From the NCBI GenBank assembly GCA_010909165.1, contig MU008180.1, positions 1,028,076 to 1,092,075 on the forward strand: a DNA stretch of 64,000 bases, written 5' to 3'. This DNA comes from Anthoceros angustus. Taxonomy: Eukaryota; Streptophyta; Anthocerotopsida; Anthocerotales; Anthocerotaceae. Positions 33,561 to 42,087 of this stretch are shown one piece after another; positions within the stretch are counted from its first letter, which is position 1, and the number at the start of each line of letters is the position of its first letter. The position numbers were made by a program, and so were the translations under genes. Below the pieces are notes generated by a model. It worked only from the letters and a program-made list of their open reading frames with translations. It did not search any database and was not told where the DNA came from.

Positions 33561-34833
33561 AGGCGCTAAACTTGAATATGACGCCATTGTACCCACTTAG
33601 GTTCGAAGTTCACAGTTCACGTTGCTTAGAACCCTGTGCTCATGTTGTTTAGAACCCTATGCTGAAGTTGAATCGTGGTTCTACCTTAGAGTTATTTTAT
33701 ATGATTTTTTCATTCATTGAGATCACTACTTGGTACAAATATGGCTCAAGTGAAAGGACCAGTTCTAAGACTAGTTAGCTCAAAGTAGCTTAAAAAAATT
33801 TTAAAAAAAAATGCTCAGTCCACCCGGACAGGTACCTAATGCTACGCATGTGTTAATTTGCGGACACGTACGTAATCCTACACATGTGTTAATTTGCCTC
33901 GTGTGAAACCACAGGCAAAACTCGAGTTGAAACGACAACTGACGGTATTCACTGGTTTCAGCCTCACGATTTTGGCATGTGAGCATGACGCAGCAGTAGC
34001 CCTTATTACGCACCGTGTTGTCTGCCGCCATGCTCATATCAGGCACCTCCCCTCAGGAATCCATGCATCCACTTCGAAAATGTTGGTGGAAAAGTGTCCC
34101 AGGCGAGTCCTTCCATATGGAGCAAGCGCGTCTTGGCCTTTTACGCCATCATTCCTGTGAGTCTCTTTCTTTCTACACAAAGCAACACATGACCAAGGAT
34201 TTCTCTCTCCTTATCCCACATCCAGCACATGACAACGGATTTCTCTCTACCTATCTCTTGGCTTCATCTTCCGCTCATGGTGGCCAGTCCAAATTCATCG
34301 AAGCTCTCCAACATAATGAATGACCTGTTATGACCGATGAATTCAAAGTGCGATTATTATCCTGGGTTAAGCCAAATTCAACGATGGGCAATCAGATACC
34401 TACACCAAGTAGCCTTTGCCGTTTCCAGAGGCACTGTCAAAACCCGGGGTGTGGGTGGTCGTGTGGGCCGTCCTTGGCCGAGGAAACGACGAAACTCGAC
34501 GCTCCCAGTTTTGCTCGAGAATACGCCAATACGCCGCAATGTGAACGGGATCAGATTGAACACCCTCGATTTGCGATTTGCATCGACGAGTCCGATGGCA
34601 GCTCTCCAAGCAGGGATTCACGCTCCAACACAAACCTCACTTCTTACGGCTCCGACTGCTGTCACTGCCAGTTTGTTACAACGTAAAGGACAGGCAAGGC
34701 GCCTTGACTGTCCTGCAGGTTGCATGGAGCGTGAACGCCGACGCAGAAAAGGGGCGGCAATGCGGAGCCCGCGCACACTCCTCTGGAGCTCTCTTCAGCA
34801 CTCGTAACACCTCGAACTTCGCTTGCCTGAAGG
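33561..34833. other. No supported gene; includes outer part of an inverted-repeat arm
   Basis: Open frames at about 34330-34807 do not match a known family. The part from about 34600 is shared, in opposite orientation, with 36100-36320. A short motif, ggtattcac.ggtttcagcctc, near 33945 also occurs near 32606. Confidence 0.3.
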
Positions 34834-35050
34834 ATGAGAGCTTCTAGTCGCGCCTCCCAGACGAGCAGTAACTATGGACTCTCTGGAGCTGCGGAGACTG
34901 AGATATCGCGTCCTCCCGTGATGCCTGCGGACTTCGAGAGGAGGTCTGAGGAGCTCAGGATTGAGGAGTGGGCTGCGAGAATCCTTGGCCCGGATCCGAT
35001 CGTGATGAGGACGCCCCCTTGTGGTGACGCTGAATTGCCTTTGTTGTGAG
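34605..35050 (+). repeat. Inverted repeat, left arm
   Basis: This arm is repeated in reverse complement at about 35870-36310 with moderate divergence. Recognisable shared blocks include acacctcgaacttcgc, cttgactgtcc and tccatgcaac on the opposite strand. It covers exon 1 of the small gene at 34834. Confidence 0.75.
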
Positions 35051-35260
35051 CTGCAATGTGAGGCCAGCTGCTGATCATGATGCTTTCTGTGGATGCAGGT
35101 GCCGGGCGACGGCCTAACATTGTCCAAGGCGGCGAAGTGGAAGCTTAGGGCAAGACGGGTTGCATTCTACGAGTTCATGCGCTACTTGTTCGAGAGGAAG
35201 CAGATGATTCGTGCGGAAGAGGCGGCGAAGCTGGCGGCCATCTTATCCAAGCCCCTGTGA
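34834..35260 (+). CDS. Small two-exon gene of unknown function, 109 aa
   Basis: Exon 1 (34834-35001) and exon 2 (35099-35260) join in phase 0 across a 97-nt GT-AG intron, the same length class as introns of the confirmed genes here. The product is highly charged. The first half has MPADFERRSEELRIEEWAAR, and the second half has LSKAAKWKLRARRVAFYEFM followed by a Lys/Glu/Ala-rich helix ending AKLAAILSKPL. Exon 2 looks like an amphipathic helical domain. No family is recognised. Exon 1 is duplicated in inverted orientation at 35864-36052, where the frame is conserved but the start is lost. Conservation of the reading frame between the copies supports coding. Confidence 0.55.
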
Positions 35261-35465
35261 GCCCGTCTCACATGTTGATGCGGCATTGCGATCTTTACGA
35301 TGTCCTGTGCACATAGAGGTGCTCGAGTGAGCTCGTCTCACATTTTGATGCGGCATTGCAGTTTTGACAGTCTCCTGTGCACAGCTGCTCCTGTGAGCTC
35401 GTCTCACATGTTGATGCGGCATTGCAAATTTGGACAACCTGCTGTGCACGGCTGCTCGTCGCACA
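35258..35465 (+). repeat. Tandem repeat, about 3 copies of a 60-65 bp unit
   Basis: The unit gtgagctcgtctcacatgtt followed by gatgcggcattgc recurs three times, at about 35259, 35328 and 35394, each followed by a variable stretch and tcctgtgcac or its variants. It starts at the stop codon of the two-exon gene and so forms its 3' UTR or flank. Each unit contains an imperfect hairpin (gtgagc...gtctcac). Confidence 0.8.
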
Positions 35466-35863
35466 AACTGGTGTCCAAACTCTTTTTCTGAAGTGACAAT
35501 CTGTTGATTAGACTTAGACTTTTGTATTGCTATGTTCTGTCTCATGTTATCATCTGTCCCATGGCTGTATGGACTTTGCTGTGGTGTATGGAATGTGCTA
35601 TGGTGGTGTAAGGGATCATATTCAGTACAATGGCTTTGCATCCACGGTGGTTCTTCGAGCGTGCACATTCGACCACAGTGATTTCCGCATCTCCACGGCA
35701 TAGTAGATATACAACGAATCCACTTGGAATGTGCCGTGGTTGCTAAAAGACGGGTACTTGCCATGGATACTCCTTCCACAGACACCATCATGAACACCAG
35801 CAGGCCTCACCCGCCAGTTCACACGAAAGGCAAGGCAAGTTCAGGGCAATTCAGCTGCCAGCG
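35466..35863. other. Spacer of the inverted duplication
   Basis: No gene is seen. The side facing the right arm shows only weak similarity to the intron of the two-exon gene, and exon 2 is not found in inverted orientation. Confidence 0.4.
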
Positions 35864-36052
35864 TCAACACAGAGGAGTTCTCACTGCAATCCGCTCCGTG
35901 CCTAGGATGCTCGCAGCCCACTCCTCAATTTTGCACTCCTCAGGCCACTTCTCAAAGTCCCCAGGCATCAAGGGAGGACGCATCTCAGTCTCCGCAGCCT
36001 CAGAGAGTCCACAGTTACTGGTCGCCGAGGAGGCGCAACGAGAAGCTCCCGT
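35864..36052 (-). pseudogene. Inverted, start-less copy of exon 1 of the two-exon gene
   Basis: The minus-strand frame carries GLSEAAETEMRPPLMPGDFE and IEEWAASILG, clearly related to exon 1 at 34834. The position of the start codon reads ACG in place of ATG. The donor site (GTGAGA) is kept, but no second exon follows. It reads as a decayed partial duplicate. Confidence 0.65.
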
Positions 36053-36310
36053 GCTGCAAGCAATGCGAAGTTCGAGGTGTTGCAAGTGCTGAGGAGAGTC
36101 CGGAGGAATGTGGAAGGAGATTGTGAGGAGCCAGCTGCGCATCGCCGCCCTTTTTATGCGTCCGCGTTCACGCTCCATGCAACTTGCAGGACAGTCAAGG
36201 TGCCTTGACTGTCCGTTACGTTGTAACAAACCGGCTGCCGAGACAGCAGTCGGAGCCATAAGAAGTGAGGTTCGCATTGGAGCGTGAATCCCTGCTTGCA
36301 GAGCTTCCAT
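35870..36310 (-). repeat. Inverted repeat, right arm
   Basis: Reverse-complement partner of 34605-35050, separated from it by about 820 bp. The outer edge abuts the short LTR-like element that begins near 36360. Confidence 0.75.
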
Positions 36311-36359
36311 TGGAAGAAACTGGCATGGATAGAAGTCGAGCAGGTGCCTTAAGAAGTGA

Positions 36360-36545
36360 GGTTTGCGTGGTATAGGAATATCAAACTAGGTCTATAGGCC
36401 ACCTTGCATGCCAACAGTCACACCTCTTTGAGGTGACTATAAAACCAGCTGTAACACACCCACCTGACACCTAATTCATATTCGAATTCCTTCCTTCATG
36501 CCTACAGCCTGTACATCTCCTCCGATCTTATATGGTATCAGAGCA
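36360..36545 (+). mobile_element. Short copia-type LTR followed by a tRNA-Met primer-binding site
   Basis: TGGTATCAGAGC at 36533-36544 is the classic plant primer-binding site complementary to initiator tRNA-Met. About 170 bp upstream lies a segment with a TATA box (actataaaacc, about 36438-36446), consistent with a short LTR of a small (TRIM-like) or truncated element. It is on the plus strand, so it does not belong to the minus-strand copia next to it. The following 550 bp have no recognised coding sequence. Confidence 0.5.
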
Positions 36546-37143
36546 GAGATGCTTGATCTTGATGGGTTCTCTCTCCCTAAGCACTCTTGAAAATCTCTAC
36601 TAACCTGAGATGCCGAGTGTAGGAGCAGCCTCGTGAAGCTGCTCAGGCCCTGCCTGCCCACCCAAACTGAAACCCTTTCCAAACATAGGGGTTGGCCATG
36701 AGAGTTGGAAGCGATAGGGGTAAGTCCAACTTTGTTTGGAAGTTGCGACTCCCAGCCTAGCTGTAGGCTTGGATCTTGGTGGCAAGGCCACCAAAAAAAT
36801 GTGTAGGCCGTTTGGCCATGACTCAAGCAGAAGGCAATTGCTGGCCTGTCTCTTTTCTTCTTGTCAATCCTGCGAGGTAAGGCTGACCCTTCTTGGGCCA
36901 TTCCCTCACCTTGCAGTTCAGTGTCCTGTATTTGAGTGTTGCACTGAGTATGCGTTGCAGCTGTGAAATCCTCGTTTTAGTTGTGCGAACGTCGGTTTTT
37001 GTGTATTTGTCTTAACCACTGCAGCCTGCAGATCACACTTGCTGAAGTTCAAGCAGCGGGGTGTTGCGGTCAGATTGACCGAGAGACGAAATCGTAGTGG
37101 CAGATTGATTAGAAGTTCATGTGCTACAGAATGTTGTGAGCAT
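36546..37143. other. Non-coding interior after the primer-binding site
   Basis: No gag or pol motif is present. The stretch could be the internal region of a non-autonomous LTR element or the remains of the neighbouring LTR. Confidence 0.3.
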
Positions 37144-38647
37144 AGGGCTCTGCCCAAACGTTATACTAAAACGTAATTGCATGTTCATGACGTTTCGCTG
37201 AATACCCTTTCGGATCCTAAAACTTAAAATCCAAACGAGCCCTAAGGGCTAGCGTGCTATTTGTTTTAACACTCCCACTTAGCATCTAGTCCTTAGGCTG
37301 TATACTTTAACTTTAGTAAGTATTAGAGTTGATTTTTGAGACTCTTCTTAGTCCCATACTTGTCGTGTGTTCTTGGTGTTTGATGGAGCTGAGTGCTTTC
37401 GTAAGCATGTCCACCGTCATTTGTTCTGTTGGGCAATAAAGAACTATAAATTTGCCTTCATCAACTACTTGCCTTATGAAGTGGAATTGTACTTCCATTG
37501 CCGATCATGCATGGAACTTGGGTTGTATGTGAGTGCGATAGCCCTTTGATTGTCGCAATAAAGCAGCCTAGGAATCCTTTGGGTCTCGCCTAACTCCGAA
37601 AGTTGGAGGAGTTGCCAAAGTCCATCTTTGCAGGCATGAGTTAAGGAGCAATACTCGGCCTCGGTTGAGCTGAGTGCGACTACTTGTTGCCGCTTACTAC
37701 TCCAGCTTGTTGTTGTGCCTCCAAATAGGTATACATAACTACTTGTGCTCTTTCATCGTATTGATATTTTGAGGCCCAGTAACATCGCTAAAGCCTTTAA
37801 GTTGTAGAGGCTCTCCTTGCTTAATATCATCGCTAAAGCCTTTAAGTTGTAGAGGCTCTCCTTGCTTAATATCATCGCTAAAGCCTTTAAGTTGTAGGGC
37901 TCTGCCCAAACGTTATACTAAAACGTAATTGCATGTTCATGACGTTTCGCTGAATACCCTTTCGGATCCTAAAACTTAAAATCCAAACGAGCCCTAAGGG
38001 CTAGCGTGCTATTTGTTTTAACACTCCCACTTAGCATCTAGTCCTTAGGCTGTATACTTTAACTTTAGTAAGTATTAGAGTTGATTTTTGAGACTCTTCT
38101 TAGTCCCATACTTGTCGTGTGTTCTTGGTGTTTGATGGAGCTGAGTGCTTTCGTAAGCATGTCCACCGTCATTTGTTCTGTTGGGCAATAAAGAACTATA
38201 AATTTGCCTTCATCAACTACTTGCCTTATGAAGTGGAATTGTACTTCCACGTGCTTCGTCTGTGCATGGAACTTCGGGTTGTATGTGAGTGCGATAGCAC
38301 TTTGATTGTCGCAATAAAGCAGCCTAGGAATCCTTTGGGTCTCGCCTAACTCCGAAAGTTGGAGGAGTTGCCAAAGTCCATCTTTGCAGGCATGAGTTAA
38401 GGAGCAATACTCGGCCTCGGTTGAGCTGAGTGCGACTACTTGTTGCCGCTTACTACTCCAGCTTGTTGTTGTGCCTCCAAATAGGTATACATAACTACTT
38501 GTGCTCTTTCTGTCATCAATGTTGCCGGCCCAGTAACATCGCTAAAGCCTTTAAGTTGTAGAGGCTCTCCTTGCTTAATATCATCGCTAAAGCCTTTAAG
38601 TTGTAGAGGCTCTCCTTGCTTAATATCATCGCTAAAGCCTTTAAGTT
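37144..38647 (-). repeat. 752-bp tandem duplication of the copia RNase H/LTR end
   Basis: Two direct copies begin with gggctctgcccaaacg at 37144 and 37896, an offset of 752 bp. Each holds the end of RNase H (VQFHFIRQVVDEGKF...MTVDMLTKAL), the purine tract and the first part of the LTR. They differ at a few sites, for example around 37497 versus 38249. Near identity suggests a recent event or an assembly duplication. Confidence 0.9.
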
Positions 38648-38670
38648 GTAGAGGCTCTCCTTGCTTAATA
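38530..38670 (-). repeat. 45-bp in-frame triplication inside copia RNase H
   Basis: A 45-bp unit encoding IKQGEPLQLKGFSDD is repeated three times with almost no change. The same triplication sits in the other copy of the 752-bp repeat (about 37780-37897). It therefore arose before the larger duplication. Confidence 0.85.
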
Positions 38671-40345
38671 TGTGACTGGTAAAGCAACCTTAAGTCCGGG
38701 GTTGCTCTTAGGTATCGGAATATCCTCTTGACTGCCTTCCAATGAGCTTGAGTAGGAGCTGATAGAAACTGTGATAGAGCTCCCACTGATAGGATAGGTC
38801 TGCTCTAGTGCAAACCATGAGGTACATAAGACTACCTACGGCTGAAGAGTAAGGAGGAGGAGTAGTGTCTGAGGTGTCATCCAGTTGATCCGGTTCCTTG
38901 CTAAGCTTAAGGTTCATTTCCATGGGTGTAGAGATAGGTCTAGCATCTAACATCTTAAACTTGGTTAAAATCTCTTGAATATACTTGGATTGGTGAATGA
39001 GAATGCTTCTCGCGTTTCTATCCCTTAGAACCTGAATACCTAGACAAAAAGAAAGTTCTCTACAAGTGGTCATAGAGAAACGTTTAGCTAGCATAGACAT
39101 GGTGTCTTCTAATATGGCCTTAGAGTTGGACATAAGGACTATGTCGTCCACATATACTCCTAAGACAATAAAGTGGCCGCCTGATCTTTTAATGTAAATA
39201 TTACTATCGGAATTTAGCTTAGTAAACCCTAATTCTTTAAGGCTAACAGTCCATATAAGGACTTTAGTAGTAGGCAGGCATTGTATTTTGCCCTATCCTT
39301 GACATGTATTCCTTCAGGGATCTCCATGTAGATGGTGTGGTCAAGGTCTCCATATAGAAAAGCTGTCTTGATATCAAGTTGCATTAGCTCATAGTCATGG
39401 TGAGATGCTAAGGCTAAGAGGATCCTGAGTGTGGTTATTTTAAGTACGGGGCTAAAGGTTTCGTCGTAGTCAAATCCATATTTTTGAGAGTATCCCTTTG
39501 CTACTAATCTAGCTTTGTATCTTTCTATGCTCCCGTCAGCATTTAACTTAATCTTAAAAGTCCACTTACAACCTACTAGTTTTCTATCCTTAGGTAAAGA
39601 AGTTAAGGTCCAAGAATTATTAGCTTGTAGGGATTCTAGTTCTGACCTGATTGCCTGTTTCCAGTGTTCCTTTTGTGGGCAGGTGATCGCCTCTTGATAG
39701 CTAGCGGGAACAAATTGATCTATTGCTGCATTAAGGCAATAAACTAGTGTATTCTTAGGGTCTTTCCAATTAGTAGGAGAGTACCTATTTATCTTGCCAA
39801 CATTAGAACACTGAGGACGTCTTTCCCTCGTGTCATTAGTATTATTGGGTTGTTGAGGGTCCTCGTGAGTGTCCTCGTAATTAGGGTCTTCATATCCGGC
39901 ATTATCTGGCATATTTGGAATATCGGAAATAGGGAAATTAGAATATACATTTCTGCTTGCCTTTGAGTCTTTGGGATAAGGGCGGTGTTATGTTGTGTGA
40001 TGTGATCATGGCCGGTTTGTGATGGAGAGTGTCGCACGAGGTAAGCACTTGAATTCATATAAGCACTTCCTCGACCAACAACCAAGCAAACAAATCTGAT
40101 ACGCAGATATGTAGGTGCAACCAATGCTTGAGATATCATATAAGCACTTCCTCAACAACCCGACTAATAGGTGCCCACGATAATGTGAGACTCTAAGTCA
40201 AAACATTATCATTAGTAGAACTACACACGTCGCACCTCTTGTTAGCGCATTGTGCACAAAACCGATTAATCTTCTTGGAATGTCGGAGGTTATGAACCTT
40301 GTCCATGAGTGGAGGTTGTCTTGACATCCTCATGCGTCATGTGGA

Positions 40346-40558
40346 CTACTCTCCCCGGTAGGTTGCTCGCCATTTTCTTCTTGCCTTCGAGCCACATGCC
40401 TCTGCGAACACTTGTTCATCCTTGATTAGTTCAATGTGGAACTTCCCAGTGGTGTACTTCCCCATCTCCGCAAGCGTGAAAGCAAACACATGTCGCGATG
40501 CCTCCAACAACTCCTTTAGGCGCCGTTGATTGCTCTTCAACTCGATGCTGTTAACCAC
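40346..40558 (-). pseudogene. Gypsy reverse transcriptase, N-terminal fragment
   Basis: The fragment reads RLKELLEASRHVFAFTLAEM and then KFHIELIKDEQVF. This is the conserved lead-in of Ty3/gypsy RT, where the chain passes from a linker to the FHIEL strand. The catalytic part is absent. It overlaps the end of the methyltransferase frame with a one-base shift near 40545. Confidence 0.7.
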
Positions 40559-40569
40559 TCATGTGGCGT

Positions 40570-41290
40570 GGCTCGGATGGCACGCTTCCTCTCGCTTACT
40601 CTCCTTGCCCTCAAACTTCTCTTGTTGAGATCGGTCTTTGGGCTCCTTGCCCACCGAACCACTCGCCTTCTTGGTTTGAAGTTGGTGGCGACTCGGTGAA
40701 CAACGGTCATCATGTCCATGTCAAATGCTTGCCCAAGCAATCGACACCGTTCCTTCTCGGTCACTCCTCGGATCATGCCAAAATCCTCCTGGACTTGCTT
40801 CTTCACGCTCATGCATGCTGGCACATTCTCCAACATGTATCCGCAAGGCCTTTCTTGCCCTTTCTGGATCAAGCGCAAGATCCTCATCGGTCATAGAACA
40901 ATGTTCGTGGATCCTTGAGACCTTGACCCTTACTGCGGAGGATAGTCCTTGACACTCCCAACTGCGATGACAAGGTCCACGGTTGCCCAAGACAACTCAA
41001 ATGGGACAACCCTATCATGCGAACATCCATCGGCGGTAACCTTCCCTTCGACTCCCGCGTCGAGGTTAGGGTACTCCCCATCAAGTCTCTTACGCGCCGC
41101 GACACAATCCTTGCTTTTGGATCCGGGTCACAATGATCTTCGCACTTTGATGCCACACTTTTGCAGCTTCAAGCGTCGATGCCTCCAAAGAGTTCCACGA
41201 GCACTATGCCGTCTTCAGGTCGCCATGTGATGACACAGGTGTTTAGGTCACAAGCAGGCTCAACCCTAGGCAAGAACTTCTGAGTTCTCG
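40570..41290 (-). pseudogene. C5-cytosine DNA methyltransferase domain within the gypsy element
   Basis: Three hallmark motifs occur in the right order on the minus strand. Motif I, for SAM binding, reads VELFGGI (41198-41178). Motif IV has the catalytic Cys in CQGLSSA, followed by GQGLKDPRTLFYD (about 40965-40891). Motif VI reads GYMLENVPA (about 40842-40816). A C-terminal segment ERCRLLGQAFDM (about 40745-40715) resembles the end of DNMT3-type enzymes, while motif IV is nearer the Dcm/CMT form. The motifs lie in different frames, separated by small indels, and the residue before the catalytic Cys is Glu where Pro is the rule. This copy should be inactive. Confidence 0.75.
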
Positions 41291-41479
41291 GCTCATAGGA
41301 CCGGTCCTCTTGCACCATCCTCCAGCCGCCTCATTGCTGCACACCATCCGTCCGTGACTTGAAGAACCTCCTCCGAGGGTGGTTGCAACCCTAGCTTGTC
41401 TTCCTCCTCCTCGTCGAAATCCTCCATCAGGTCAGTTGCGGTTGTTAGACACACGCCAAGAGGTTCAAGCACGTATGGC

Positions 41480-41884
41480 GTGTCCTTCACTCTGGCAAAC
41501 ACAGGTGACGCTGGCAATGAGGTTCTCATGATCCTTGCCATGCATGCAGAGGGATGCGGGCAATCCGTTCATCGGTTTTGCTCCGGCTTCTCTCGGCTGG
41601 TCGATAAGTCTCCGTCCACAAATCCACCATGACTCGAGGTTTGTACAAAGCGTCGCTCCCAAGACATCAAATATGCATCGGTGACCAAGCGGTGTACCTC
41701 GACAAAGGTGAAGTCTGTTCTTGGTTTGAATGAAACCTTCATGTACCTTGTCACCCCAACACATGCTCGTGGTCCCGGTGCGGTCCGGATCTTCCACTTG
41801 GTTTCCTTCAACCTTTCTTGGTGGAGACCCAACTTCCTTCACTCTTCTTCCAACGATCACGGCGTGCTCGGTGTCAATCAACAC
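41480..41884 (-). pseudogene. Retropepsin-like aspartic protease of the gypsy element
   Basis: The sequence VLIDTEHAVIV occupies the place of the usual DTGA active site, and LVTDAYL with a downstream LGA-type segment fits the flap and second conserved strand. The active-site Gly is replaced in this copy and at least two frameshifts break the domain. It lies directly upstream, in minus-strand sense, of the methyltransferase. Confidence 0.5.
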
Positions 41885-42087
41885 CTCCTTGGTGCGAATC
41901 CATTGATTTCAATGTGCCTCTCCCGATTGTTGACCAAAGCCACTCCCACTGCGACATTCCGCTTCTCCACGAGATGCTTGGCTCGAGGTCGGCAATGACA
42001 TCATTGCCACTGTGTGGCAAATCTTGGACACTTGCTTCGTCTTCAAGGGTTGTCAACATCCGGAGTCAAACCCTGACTTCCTTCACG

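Larger units (their letters stand above)
37144..40139 (-). mobile_element. Ty1/copia retrotransposon, 3' half, degenerate
   Basis: Minus-strand pol fragments are in order from right to left: the spacer after integrase (to about 40139), reverse transcriptase (39912-39229: WKQAIRSELESLQANNSWTL, KARLVAKGYSQ, MQLDIKTAFLYGDLD), the YVDD box (39154-39143), and RNase H. The polypurine-like aagtgggagtg and an LTR start TGTTAAAAC follow at 37271. Just after SLYGL there is an internal deletion that brings in a stop. Gag, protease and integrase are missing, so the copy is 5'-truncated and cannot be autonomous. Its 3' end is duplicated in tandem. Confidence 0.88.

Noticed and set aside
35258-35465. Possible CRISPR-like array of repeats and spacers
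   Set aside because: Only three diverged units with unequal spacing in a eukaryotic nuclear context, and no cas genes. It is a plain tandem repeat.
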